A DNA stretch of 64,000 bases from assembly GCA_943192975.1 (NCBI GenBank), contig CALPCJ010000002.1, positions 1-64,000 of the forward strand. The letters are read 5' to 3'. Shown here piece by piece: positions 16,568-25,182 of the stretch. Position 1 is the stretch's first letter; the number at the start of each line of letters is the position of its first letter. Both the position numbers and the translations under genes were made by a program. The stretch comes from Senimuribacter intestinalis (GTDB lineage Bacteria; Bacillota; Clostridia; Peptostreptococcales; Anaerovoracaceae). The notes under the pieces are model-generated. The model saw nothing but the letters and a program-made list of their open reading frames with translations, did no database searches and was not told the origin of the DNA.

Positions 16568-17691
16568 TTTTCGGTCCTCTCCTTTTCCCATTCCATGCCG
16601 CTTACCAAATCACGTTTTACATTTTGCTTGTGCTGTGCGTAAAGCTGGGTTGTCGTCACCTGTTCATGATCCAAAAGAGCTGCCACATCGTAAATCGAAT
16701 TGCCCCTGCCGATTAAGCTGGTCGCAGCCGTCGCTCTCAGCTTATGAGGGCTGTAACCGGCTTTTGATGAAGTCTTTAATGCAATTGCGGTATATTTCTT
16801 TACAAGCTCTCGAATCTGTCTGTCTGTCATGCGGGTGCCCTGCAGAGAAAGAAATAATGCGTCGCGGTGGTCTTCTAGCAGAGTTTCCTCCTCAGGTCTT
16901 TCATTTGCCAGATAGTCCTCCACTACAGCTGTTACCGACTGGTTTAAAGGCATGATGGATTCCTTACCGCGCTTTCTATAAATCTTAAACTCGCCGCGGG
17001 AAAAGTTAAAAGACGAGACATTCAGCTGCTGCAGCTCGGAAAGTCTGAGACCATAGGTCAAAAACAACATCAAAATGGCCTTGTCCCGCTTTTTCGTTTT
17101 TTGCCAGTAGGAATAGGCGTGCTTGGTTAGACCTGTGCCGTTTGTCACAGCGTCCAGCATAATCATGACCTCATCATCCTGCAGCGCTTTAATCTCCCGT
17201 TCTCCTGCCTTCGGTACGCGAATCGGGTCAAAGCCGTCGGTAATATTCTTTTCGAGGAGCTGATCCCTGTAAAGCTGCTTGAACATTACTGAGACAGAAG
17301 ATTTTTTCCTCGCCAGTGTCTTATTGTTGTTCTCGTAGACGTAAATATTTTTTTCTGTCTCTACTTTATATTTTCTGCAGTAATCCAGATAGATATTGAT
17401 GTCAGCGGCTTTTATTTCGGCAAATTCTTTTAAAGTAATCTGTGAGGTAGTCTCCGCCTTTGTCAAATCCGTTTCAGCAATCAGATAATTGCAGAAGAAT
17501 TTAATATCGTGCAGATAGGCAAGTCTGGACATAGGCAGCACATTCCCTTTTAGATAGATGAAAAATCCGCGTAAAAACTTGGGAAGTTCCGACTCAATGT
17601 CTTCGCACTCTTGAAAAATCTGCGCTTCTTTTTTTACGATATTATCCGGTTTGTCACTTTTATTGTGAATTTTTATTTCTTTTCCAGCCAT
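16564..17691 (-). CDS. Tyrosine recombinase (XerC/D-type)
   Basis: The 375-residue protein has an N-terminal core-binding SAM-like domain (about 35-150) and a C-terminal catalytic domain. The active-site set is visible: Arg in TYGLRLSEL, Lys in YRKRGKES, HxxR in SPHKLRATAAT, His in LLDHEQVTTTQLY, and the Tyr in that same block. It overlaps miaA by 19 nt at its start and the EamA gene by 4 nt at its end, so it is an integral operon member rather than a phage integrase. No attachment site or mobile genes are nearby. A housekeeping Xer or unknown recombination role is possible. Confidence 0.88.
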   Translation of the reverse strand: MAGKEIKIHNKSDKPDNIVKKEAQIFQECEDIESELPKFLRGFFIYLKGNVLPMSRLAYLHDIKFFCNYLIAETDLTKAETTSQITLKEFAEIKAADINIYLDYCRKYKVETEKNIYVYENNNKTLARKKSSVSVMFKQLYRDQLLEKNITDGFDPIRVPKAGEREIKALQDDEVMIMLDAVTNGTGLTKHAYSYWQKTKKRDKAILMLFLTYGLRLSELQQLNVSSFNFSRGEFKIYRKRGKESIMPLNQSVTAVVEDYLANERPEEETLLEDHRDALFLSLQGTRMTDRQIRELVKKYTAIALKTSSKAGYSPHKLRATAATSLIGRGNSIYDVAALLDHEQVTTTQLYAQHKQNVKRDLVSGMEWEKERTEK

Positions 17692-18599
17692 TTAAAGATC
17701 TCCTCAAGACAGCTTTCGTCACTGTCATATTCTGAAATGTTAAACCACTGCATATCCTTATATCGTTTAAACCAGGTCAACTGCCTCTTGGCGTAGTGTC
17801 TGGTATTTTTCTTGACTAAATCGACAGCCTCTGCTAAATCGTAGCGTCCCTCCAAATAGCCGATAATTTCTTTGTAGCCGATGCCCTTCATGGAAATATC
17901 GCTTTCTGTAAGACCTCTTTCCATCAGCCCTTTCACCTCATCACAAAGTCCCTGCTCCATGAGCAAGTCAACTCTCTGATTAATTCTATCATAAAGCTGC
18001 TGTCTGTCTCTGGCAAGCCCGATAAGTCTGGCACTGTAATCAGAGGTCAGCTTTAAATCTGACGCAAAGTCCTTTACTTTTTCTCCCAAAGATGCCGCCT
18101 CGATGGCGCGGACTACTTTCTTGATGTTGTTGGGGTGTATCCGTTTTGCGGCTTCAGGATCCGCTTCTTCCAATTTCTTGTGAAGCCAGGCAGGTCCGTA
18201 GGTTTCAGCTTCTTTGTAAAGGCTGTCGCGAAATGCCGTATCACCCGGCGGCGCGCTGAAATCCATATCGTAAAGCAGCGCACTCAGATAAAGTCCCGTA
18301 CCGCCTGCAATGACGGGTGTTTTTCCCTTTGCAAAGATTTCCTCGATGGCGCCTTTCGCCAGCTTTTGATATCTTGCTGCTGAAAAAGCCTCAGTCGGCT
18401 CAATTTCGTCGACCAGATAGTGTTTCACACGTCTTCGTTCCTCTGCCGTAGGCTTAGCGCTGCCGATGTCCATGTATTTGTAAAGCTGCATGGAGTCGCA
18501 GGAAACCACTTCTCCATCCATATGCAGCGCAGTCTCTATGGCGTATTTTGTTTTTCCCACTGCGGTAGGTCCGCAGATTACAATGATTTCCCGGTTCAT
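17673..18599 (-). CDS. miaA: tRNA dimethylallyltransferase
   Basis: The 308-residue protein has the P-loop GPTAVGKT at residues 9-16, CDSMQLYKYMDIGSAKP, the GGTGLY loop near residue 100, and a C-terminal region ending in RHYAKRQLTWFKR. It transfers dimethylallyl to N6 of A37 in tRNAs reading UNN codons. The start lies 5 nt after the mutL stop, as in the common mutS-mutL-miaA order; B. subtilis and many Firmicutes follow it with hfq, which is not seen here. Confidence 0.96.
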   Translation of the reverse strand: MNREIIVICGPTAVGKTKYAIETALHMDGEVVSCDSMQLYKYMDIGSAKPTAEERRRVKHYLVDEIEPTEAFSAARYQKLAKGAIEEIFAKGKTPVIAGGTGLYLSALLYDMDFSAPPGDTAFRDSLYKEAETYGPAWLHKKLEEADPEAAKRIHPNNIKKVVRAIEAASLGEKVKDFASDLKLTSDYSARLIGLARDRQQLYDRINQRVDLLMEQGLCDEVKGLMERGLTESDISMKGIGYKEIIGYLEGRYDLAEAVDLVKKNTRHYAKRQLTWFKRYKDMQWFNISEYDSDESCLEEIFKWLEKK

Positions 18600-18604
18600 A
18601 ACAT

Positions 18605-20539
18605 TTATACTCTCTTAAACATCTTCTCTATTTCGTATTTTGAAAGTCTGATAAAGGTTGGTCTACCGTGAGGGCATGAAAACGGATTTTTACATGCGGA
18701 AAGCAGTTTGATAAGTGCTTTCATCTCCTCCATGGAGAGGTTGTCGTGAGCCTTTACCGCCGCTTTACAGGATTTTGTAATCAGTTTGTTTATGACAACG
18801 GTATTTTGAATCTTTGTCCCATCAGCGACGCTGTCGATAAAGTGTTTCACAAAATCTTCCGCTTCAGAAATAGTCATAAAGGTTGGAATTTCCTTGATAA
18901 TATAGGAATTCTGCCCGAATTCCTGGACAGCAAATCCCATATCAGAAAGGCAGTCTAGCCAGTCATATTCATTTTCCTTTACAGCCAGAGGCACTTCTAG
19001 AAGTATCGGTGTCAGAATAGGCTGGCGTAGCTTTTCTTCCTCCAAATACTCACCGACAAGCTTTTCATAGAATACACGTTCGTGAGCTGCGTGCTGGTCA
19101 ATCAGATAAAAGTAATTGCCGTCAACAGCCGTGATATAGGTGCCAAATATGGCGCCGGTTAAAGTAAGAACCTCAAAATCAAATGGCTGCATTGCAGGTG
19201 TATCAATGGAAAGCACAGGCTTTTCAAGCTCTGTATTTTCAGCTTTCGACTGCGGAGGTTCCGAAAACGCATCGGTTACTTCGTCTGACGGTTTGTTCGC
19301 TTCATGGAAGACCTGCGGCATATCATAGGACACTTTTTCTTCGGCAACCTTTAAAGTTTCTCGACGGGTGGATAATATCTGTTTTATGTCTACCCGCGGT
19401 TCGGATTTATTTTCAGATTTTTGCTCGTGTTTCTGTTCAGGCTCTGCCTTTGACTTTTGCGGCGGCTCAGGTTCAGAAATTGTAACTTGAGTTTCTACAG
19501 GGCGCACGTTCTCCTTTATCGGCGATTTAAAGATGTTTTTGACCTCTGTAACAGCGGCCTTGGCTCCGAGCGCCTGCACAATTCCCTCTGCCACCAAAGC
19601 AGTGATATCTTCCTCCTTGTCAAAGCGGACTTCCTTTTTGTTTGGGTGAATGTTGACATCCAGCTTTGCAGGATCTGTCTTGATAAACAAAAATGCAACC
19701 GGATATCTGCCGTCAAAAAGTCTTTCTTTATAGCCGGCAGCGACTCCTCTTTCGATGACTTTGCTGGAAACAACCCTTCCGTTGACAAAGAAAATTTGAT
19801 TTTTCCGATTGGTTCTTGACAGAGATGGTCTTGATATGTAGCCGCTGACCTTACTACCGTCTTTCTCATAAGTAACAGGAACTAAATCCTTGTATTCACT
19901 GATTTTATAAACCGCCAGAATAGCAGCCAGCACATCACCTTTTCCGACTGTAGAAAATATGATATTACCGTTATTGATGAAACGAAATTTGACCGCAGGG
20001 TAAGCCAGCGCAATCTGGGACATAAAGTCGATAATCTGACCGCTTTCTGCACCATTAGATTTAAGGAATTTGCGTCTGGCAGGAGTATTATAAAACAGAT
20101 CTGTTACGATAATGGTCGTACCGTCAGGACAGCCAGTTCCACTGTTTGCAATGACTTCGCTGCCGTGGATCAATAGTTTCACGCCCATTTTGGCATCCTT
20201 TGTCTTAGTGATAAATTCCGTATGGGTTACTGCGGCGATGCTGGCAAGGGCTTCACCACGAAAGCCTAGGGTTTCGATAGCATCCAGATCTCTTGCTGTA
20301 GAAATTTTGCTGGTTGCATGGCGAAGAAAGGCTGTTTCTGCCTCTTCCCGCGGTATACCGCAGCCGTTATCAGTGACACGAATATAGGTTTTTCCACCGT
20401 TTTTTATCTCCACTATGATTGAGTCAGCGCCTGCATCAAGGGAATTTTCTACAAGTTCTTTAATAATGGAGACTGGTCTTTCGATGACTTCTCCAGCAGC
20501 GATTTTATCAGCGATGTTCTTTTCTAAAACTTTAATCAT
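18605..20539 (-). CDS. mutL: DNA mismatch repair protein MutL
   Basis: The 644-residue protein has the GHKL ATPase domain at the N-terminus (IAAGEVIERP, DNGCGI, TLGFRGEAL), an acidic proline-rich linker (about 345-450), and a C-terminal dimerisation domain. The endonuclease motif DQHA-x2-E-x4-E is intact (DQHAAHERVFYE), as is CPHGRPTFI near the end, so this is the nicking type of MutL found in bacteria without MutH. The start overlaps the mutS stop by 8 nt. Confidence 0.97.
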   Translation of the reverse strand: MIKVLEKNIADKIAAGEVIERPVSIIKELVENSLDAGADSIIVEIKNGGKTYIRVTDNGCGIPREEAETAFLRHATSKISTARDLDAIETLGFRGEALASIAAVTHTEFITKTKDAKMGVKLLIHGSEVIANSGTGCPDGTTIIVTDLFYNTPARRKFLKSNGAESGQIIDFMSQIALAYPAVKFRFINNGNIIFSTVGKGDVLAAILAVYKISEYKDLVPVTYEKDGSKVSGYISRPSLSRTNRKNQIFFVNGRVVSSKVIERGVAAGYKERLFDGRYPVAFLFIKTDPAKLDVNIHPNKKEVRFDKEEDITALVAEGIVQALGAKAAVTEVKNIFKSPIKENVRPVETQVTISEPEPPQKSKAEPEQKHEQKSENKSEPRVDIKQILSTRRETLKVAEEKVSYDMPQVFHEANKPSDEVTDAFSEPPQSKAENTELEKPVLSIDTPAMQPFDFEVLTLTGAIFGTYITAVDGNYFYLIDQHAAHERVFYEKLVGEYLEEEKLRQPILTPILLEVPLAVKENEYDWLDCLSDMGFAVQEFGQNSYIIKEIPTFMTISEAEDFVKHFIDSVADGTKIQNTVVINKLITKSCKAAVKAHDNLSMEEMKALIKLLSACKNPFSCPHGRPTFIRLSKYEIEKMFKRV

Positions 20540-23165
20540 CGATTGCTTCCTTTAACTCTTCTAAAATACCAATAGCTTGCGAAGGCGTAATTTCCATCAG
20601 ATTCAGTTTGCGAATCCGGTCTACTACAGGATTTGGTCCTGGGGTAAAAAAGGAAATTTGTTCCTCAACAGAAACTGCCGCAGGCTCTTTTGCAGCGGTT
20701 TGCACATATGTATATGGGGATATTTCTATGCTGCCTGCTTCCAATTGCTCCAGCTTTTTCTGGGCATTTTCAAGAAGCGGACTTGGTACCCCTGCTAGTT
20801 TTGCTACATGAATGCCATAGCTTCTGCTGGCAGAGCCGCGCACAATTTTGTGTAAGAATACGATGTTTCCATTTTCTTCTGAAACATCCACATTGAGATT
20901 GCAAACCCCCGGAATCTGCTTTTCCAGTGCAGTCAGCTCGTGATAATGGGTCGCAAATAGGGTTCTGATATGGGTGGCTTCATTGCAGAGGTAATCCACA
21001 GCAGCCCAAGCGATGGAAAGTCCGTCGTAGGTGCTTGTTCCCCTGCCGATCTCATCGAGAATAATCAGGCTTCGCTCTTTGGAGCAGCTGAGAATATAGG
21101 CGAGTTCGCTCATTTCTACAAAGAATGTAGACTGTCCCTGTGCCAGATTATCAGAGGCTCCGATTCTAGTGAAAATCCTATCTACGACACCGATTCTGGC
21201 GTACTCACAAGGGACAAAACAACCCGCCTGCGCCATCAGTACAATGAGTGCGGTCTGCCGCATGTAAGTAGATTTACCAGCCATATTAGGTCCGGTGATG
21301 ACCAGCATACTGGTGTCTGTGTTGTTCAAATAGGTATCGTTGCATACAAACATACCATCTGTAATCATCTGTTCGATAACCGGGTGTCTGCCCTTTTCGA
21401 TCTGCAGTTCAAAACTTTCGTCGATAATTGGCTTTACATAGCCCAGCTTATTGCTGACATTGGCAAAACTGCAAAGGACATCCAGCTGCGCAATAGCTTG
21501 AGATGTTTGCTGAATTTCTCTGATAAAAGCTTGAATTTTATTTCTGATTTCTGTAAAAAGTTCATATTCCAGCTGGTTAATTTTCGTCTCCGCATTGAGA
21601 ACCAGATTTTCCATTTCCTTCAGCTCCGGCGTGATGTAACGCTCATTATTGACAAGGGTCTGTTTGCGGATATAGTCCTCGGGAACCAGCGCAGCATTCG
21701 CTTTCGTTACGTCAATATAATAACCGAAAACCTTATTAAAACCGACCTTTAAGGTACGAATGCCCGTTCGTTCCCTCTCAGTATTTTCTAAATTTGCAAT
21801 CCACTGTTTGCCGTCTTTGATGGAAAACTTGATATCGTCAAGTTCTTTGGAATAGCCTTCTTTAATCAGCCCACCTTCTTTGATGGCAAATGGCGCATCT
21901 TCTCTGATGGCGCTTTCTATCAGGGTATAGATTTCTTCTAAATCATAAATCTGAGCAGAAAGCTGCTGCAACAAGGCTGAATCTACGTACTGCAGGCTGT
22001 CTTTAATTTCAGGCAGCACAAAGACCGAGCTTTTCAGTGCAATCATGTCCTTGCCGTTGGCATTTCCTGACGCAATTCTTCCGGCAAGCCGCTCAAAGTC
22101 ATAGACCTGTTTCAGCGCTTCGCGCAGGTTATTTTCCAAAATTGGCTGCTCGGAAAGTTCCGATACTGCGTCGAGGCGCAGATTGATTTCGGCGGCATTG
22201 TTCAAAGGTTCCCTCAGCCACTGTTTCAGTTTACGGCATCCCATAGCCGTTGCCGTCTTGTCCAAAACGCCCAGGAGCGAGCCCTGAACTCTTTTATCGT
22301 ATAATGTCTCTGTAATTTCAAGGTTTCTGAGTGTCGCCTTGTCGAGAGACATGTGTTTTCCTATTTCATAAAATCTGCACTGAGTCAGCTGTGAAAGGTT
22401 TTGCTTCTGGGTTTCCAGCAGATATGAAAGCAGCGCCCCAAGAGACAGTACGCACAAGTCTCTTCCCGAAAGTCCTAAACTTGTCAGCGAAACCTGGCTG
22501 AATTGAGCCTTAATTGCGTCCTCAGCGGCTTTTTGCGCATAGTAGGATTCATTCCTTGCAAAGACAAAAGCGCCAGTGACAGCTTTGATTTCGTCACAGT
22601 CTATGATGGACTGTGCACCTTCGTTTATCATGATTTCTTTTGCATCGATTTTGGCAAGCTCATTGAGCATATTCTGTGCAAAATTTAGTCCGGAAAGTTC
22701 TTCTGTTGTATAAAGCTCACCTGTTGAAATATCACAGTAAGAAATGGACATACCCTTCTTGTCCAAATATACCGAAGCCAGATAGTTATTTTCGTTTTCC
22801 TTCAGCATGGTCTGTGAAGTCACCGTGCCTGGTGTAACAATCTGTATAACCTCACGTTTTACAATACCTTTAGCGGCAGCAGGATCTTCCACCTGTTCGC
22901 AGATGGCTACTTTGTATCCTTTTTCTACAAGACGAGCGATATAGGTATCAGCAGAGTGAAACGGCACGCCGCACATAGGAGCTCGCTCCTCCTGCCCGCA
23001 GTTTTTGCCGGTTAAAGTCAGCTCCAGTTCTCTGGACGCAAGTTTGGCGTCGTCGAAGAACATCTCATAAAAATCGCCCAATCTAAAAAAGAGAATACAA
23101 TCCTGATATTCTGCTTTAATTTCTAAATATTGCTGCATCATTGGTGATAGCTTGTTTTTTGCCAT
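20532..23165 (-). CDS. mutS: DNA mismatch repair protein MutS
   Basis: About 877 residues from ATG 23165, the usual size. The N-terminus has LSPMMQQYLEIK and the mismatch-reading FFRLGDFYEMFFDDA with its Phe-x-Glu. The ATPase has Walker A TGPNMAGKST and Walker B/D-loop DEIGRGTSTYDG. I place the start at 23165 because it gives the family's conserved beginning and AAAGGAG lies 10 nt upstream. The reading frame, however, is open for another 58 codons upstream to ATG 23339 and encodes a foreign domain, described separately; a fused product of 935 residues is possible. Confidence 0.95.
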   Translation of the reverse strand: MAKNKLSPMMQQYLEIKAEYQDCILFFRLGDFYEMFFDDAKLASRELELTLTGKNCGQEERAPMCGVPFHSADTYIARLVEKGYKVAICEQVEDPAAAKGIVKREVIQIVTPGTVTSQTMLKENENNYLASVYLDKKGMSISYCDISTGELYTTEELSGLNFAQNMLNELAKIDAKEIMINEGAQSIIDCDEIKAVTGAFVFARNESYYAQKAAEDAIKAQFSQVSLTSLGLSGRDLCVLSLGALLSYLLETQKQNLSQLTQCRFYEIGKHMSLDKATLRNLEITETLYDKRVQGSLLGVLDKTATAMGCRKLKQWLREPLNNAAEINLRLDAVSELSEQPILENNLREALKQVYDFERLAGRIASGNANGKDMIALKSSVFVLPEIKDSLQYVDSALLQQLSAQIYDLEEIYTLIESAIREDAPFAIKEGGLIKEGYSKELDDIKFSIKDGKQWIANLENTERERTGIRTLKVGFNKVFGYYIDVTKANAALVPEDYIRKQTLVNNERYITPELKEMENLVLNAETKINQLEYELFTEIRNKIQAFIREIQQTSQAIAQLDVLCSFANVSNKLGYVKPIIDESFELQIEKGRHPVIEQMITDGMFVCNDTYLNNTDTSMLVITGPNMAGKSTYMRQTALIVLMAQAGCFVPCEYARIGVVDRIFTRIGASDNLAQGQSTFFVEMSELAYILSCSKERSLIILDEIGRGTSTYDGLSIAWAAVDYLCNEATHIRTLFATHYHELTALEKQIPGVCNLNVDVSEENGNIVFLHKIVRGSASRSYGIHVAKLAGVPSPLLENAQKKLEQLEAGSIEISPYTYVQTAAKEPAAVSVEEQISFFTPGPNPVVDRIRKLNLMEITPSQAIGILEELKEAIDD

Positions 23166-23339
23166 GAAAGTATTACTCCTTTTTTTATAGTTCATTTCTT
23201 CTAAAAATAGTCCGATAATGTATAGAGGAGATTGTCCATACAGTCCGGTTTCGTCGTCGGCAAGCAGCGCACCTGTGTTAGACTTATAAAATCGTTCTAG
23301 CGCCTGCTCCTCAGTTATTTGAAATTCCTTTGCAATCAT
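23166..23339 (-). other. In-frame 58-codon extension of mutS resembling the upstream small protein
   Basis: No stop codon separates this segment from mutS. Its product (MIAKEFQITEEQALERFYKSNTG...) lines up with the protein encoded at 23373-23603: IT..EAL..FY.S.T..LL, then S..Y and a final E..N. The homology seems to continue a few codons upstream of the ATG, back to the TAA that ends the previous gene in the same frame. It is best read as a small stand-alone gene that lost its stop codon. Whether it is translated as a MutS fusion or is decaying is unknown; its own ribosome binding site is weak. Confidence 0.6.
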
Positions 23340-23372
23340 CTCTACGATGAGCAGAAAGTTTGAAAAGATAGC

Positions 23373-23603
23373 TTACTCATAAAATTTCTCCGAATATCCA
23401 TTTAGTTTTTCAAAATATAAATCCTCTGCCAAATACTGATCGCTCATGCAGTGCATATCGGAAACGCCTTCACTTAGAAGCTCATAAGTCTTTGAATGAT
23501 AAAAAAACGATAATGCTTCACGCTTTGTTATATTTGAAAGTGCTGCAAAGCGGCTGATAACACGGGCGTATTTCATTTGCAGTAAAATTGGATTTGCATT
23601 CAT
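23373..23603 (-). CDS. Small helical protein of unknown function, DUF3990 cassette
   Basis: A 76-residue, mostly helical protein. It starts by ATGA overlap with the DUF3990 gene and has AAAGGAG upstream. I recognise it from clostridial genomes as a small protein travelling with DUF3791/DUF3990 genes but cannot name its family with certainty. Its core FFYHSKTYELL is shared with the extension fused to mutS. An antitoxin-like or regulatory partner role is conceivable from size and coupling only. Confidence 0.7.
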   Translation of the reverse strand: MNANPILLQMKYARVISRFAALSNITKREALSFFYHSKTYELLSEGVSDMHCMSDQYLAEDLYFEKLNGYSEKFYE

Positions 23604-24073
23604 ATCGAATCACTCCTTTCAAATTTCAAGCATTTTTCTATCATATCTTGACTTCTAAAACAAATTTGCAGGTTTGGATCCTCAAATTTCAGCCGTTTCA
23701 GAGCTTCAGTTTTGCCGATTAAACCATCGAAATACAGCTCTATCGTATTGAATACTTTATCGTTGGCAACACCGCCGATTACCATATCATAGTCGGTCTT
23801 GTCCTGACCGTTTCTGCACGCCAAAACAAAATCCAACCAGGATTCAGAGTAACTTTCAAATCTCAATATCTTGAATTGATGACTTTCTAACTCACAAAAC
23901 TGATACTGGTTGAGAATGGCCTGCTGGTCACGCCGCTTAAATTTTTGACACCAGTTTTCAGCCTGTGCCAGAATCGGTGTCGTATAAAACCCTTTTCCAA
24001 AATCTACATTCAATCTAGAAAACTGAATATCGGGGTATTTAATTTCTGTATTAGAACCATGGTATAAAATCAT
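23600..24073 (-). CDS. DUF3990 family protein, ADP-ribosyltransferase-like
   Basis: The 157-residue protein matches DUF3990. It opens with LYHGSN and follows with FGKGFYTTPILAQAENWC, the pattern of an H/Y-type ADP-ribosyltransferase fold where the histidine and the GFYTT tyrosine bind NAD. A later conserved block DYDMVIGGVANDKVFNTIELY could hold a third catalytic residue. It overlaps both neighbours by 4 nt (ATGA), so three proteins are made from one coupled message. The ART link rests on my memory of the family and on motif reading, not on a search. A toxin or protein-modifying enzyme is the inference. Confidence 0.75.
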   Translation of the reverse strand: MILYHGSNTEIKYPDIQFSRLNVDFGKGFYTTPILAQAENWCQKFKRRDQQAILNQYQFCELESHQFKILRFESYSESWLDFVLACRNGQDKTDYDMVIGGVANDKVFNTIELYFDGLIGKTEALKRLKFEDPNLQICFRSQDMIEKCLKFERSDSI

Positions 24074-24315
24074 ATTTTTATTCCTTTTTCGTTCAGGAGC
24101 GACAGAATGTCTTCTAAAATATATTCTTTGCTCTGGGTATGAAGAATCGGATAATTTGGGATAATGTAACTATAAAGAATATCGCTGTCTTCCGTAAAAG
24201 CCTTAAATATCCTCTGGCTGCCTACACTTAGTTTCTTTTCCAGATTCTCAACACAAAATACAGCAAATTCAAGTTCCTCTTGGCTGATGTCATGTTCTTT
24301 TTCTCTAGACGCCAT
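24070..24315 (-). CDS. DUF3791-like small protein
   Basis: An 81-residue protein with the pattern EFAVFCVENL...YSYIIPNYPILHTQSKEYILEDI, which I associate with DUF3791, a small helical family usually encoded just before DUF3990. GGAG lies about 8 nt before ATG 24315. It is the first gene of the coupled trio; translation of the DUF3990 gene starts within its stop codon. Function is unknown; the tight pairing suggests a partner or inhibitor. Confidence 0.72.
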   Translation of the reverse strand: MASREKEHDISQEELEFAVFCVENLEKKLSVGSQRIFKAFTEDSDILYSYIIPNYPILHTQSKEYILEDILSLLNEKGIKI

Positions 24316-24374
24316 TTCCTCATCTCCATTTCCTATAATACTTAATTATACCAAAAAACACGCTATAATAAAAG

Positions 24375-24830
24375 TCAAAATCCGGTTTTTGTTTCGTACA
24401 TACGAATCTCGGCCCCATCGTCTTCTTTGATGATTCCATAGAACGTCCAGCCGCATTTTTCGTAGAATTTAGTATGGTCTGTGATGAGATATAGCTTTTC
24501 AAACCCAGCTGCTGAGGTTTCTTTTTTCGCAAAATTCATCAGCTTTTTCGCTAAACCTTGTTTTCGATAGGACGGTTCAACAAACAGCGCGCACAGGTTT
24601 GGAGTTAAATCCTTTCTCTGATGAAAGTCATTTTCGATGATACCTGCGCCGGCAATAATACTCTCTTTCTCATCTAAAATAACAAACCATTTCGGAATTC
24701 CGACAGGATTACCAATATATGCTTTCATACTTTCCATGTATGCTTCTAAAGGCACGCCCCATTTGTCCGAAAACCAAGAGGCAACTTCGACTAAAAGCTG
24801 TGGATTATCGCAAATTGTTTTGATTTCCAT
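24375..24830 (-). CDS. GNAT family N-acetyltransferase
   Basis: The 151-residue protein has the GNAT core: an N-terminal strand pair (AGAGIIENDF), the acetyl-CoA loop in VEPSYRKQGLAKKLM (Q/RxxGxG/A type, about residues 87-101), and the closing FYEKCGWTFYG. Relatives acetylate small molecules, peptides or aminoglycosides; the substrate is unknown. It lies 59 nt before the DUF3791-like gene and may head the same transcript, behind a 350-bp region rich in TTGACA-like words. Confidence 0.87.
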   Translation of the reverse strand: MEIKTICDNPQLLVEVASWFSDKWGVPLEAYMESMKAYIGNPVGIPKWFVILDEKESIIAGAGIIENDFHQRKDLTPNLCALFVEPSYRKQGLAKKLMNFAKKETSAAGFEKLYLITDHTKFYEKCGWTFYGIIKEDDGAEIRMYETKTGF

Positions 24831-24891
24831 TTATATACACTACCTTCCATTTAAAACAAAAGGGACACAGAATTATCCATGCCCCTTGCTT

Positions 24892-25110
24892 ATCTTTTTT
24901 ATCAACATTGACAAAATCAAAATATTTTTCGTTTTTTGTCAATAAATCAGGTAAAAACACCTCAATTTCCCTCAATTTTCTCGAAGTTTTTGACAGAATT
25001 GACAAGAATCTTAGAATCTGTCAATTTTAGCAATGTTTTAACCCGATTTCTTTGACAGAATTGACTAAATCATGATTTTTTGTCAATTTTGTCAAGGCAG
25101 CCGCTGAGTC
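24892..25110. repeat. Intergenic region with repeated TTGACA/TGTCAA words
   Basis: GACAGAATTGAC occurs at 24992-25003 and 25054-25065, 62 bp apart, with TTAACCC between them. TGTCAATTTTGTCAA (25081-25095) is a near inverted copy, and further GTCAA or TTGACA words occur at about 24904, 24937 and 25019. The layout (two direct boxes flanking a TTAACC word, then an inverted box) resembles the elements at 33.2 and 54.7 kb though the box sequence differs. No gene is seen between 24831 and 25182. Confidence 0.6.
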
Positions 25111-25182
25111 GATGCACAAACTTCTCGGATTACAATGTTCCACAGCTTATGCAGATTCTGCAGCTTGGTACTCTCGCAGTGC

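Noticed and set aside
16564..17691. Integrase of a prophage or integrative element
   Set aside because: It overlaps housekeeping genes at both ends and no phage, conjugation or attachment sequences are present.
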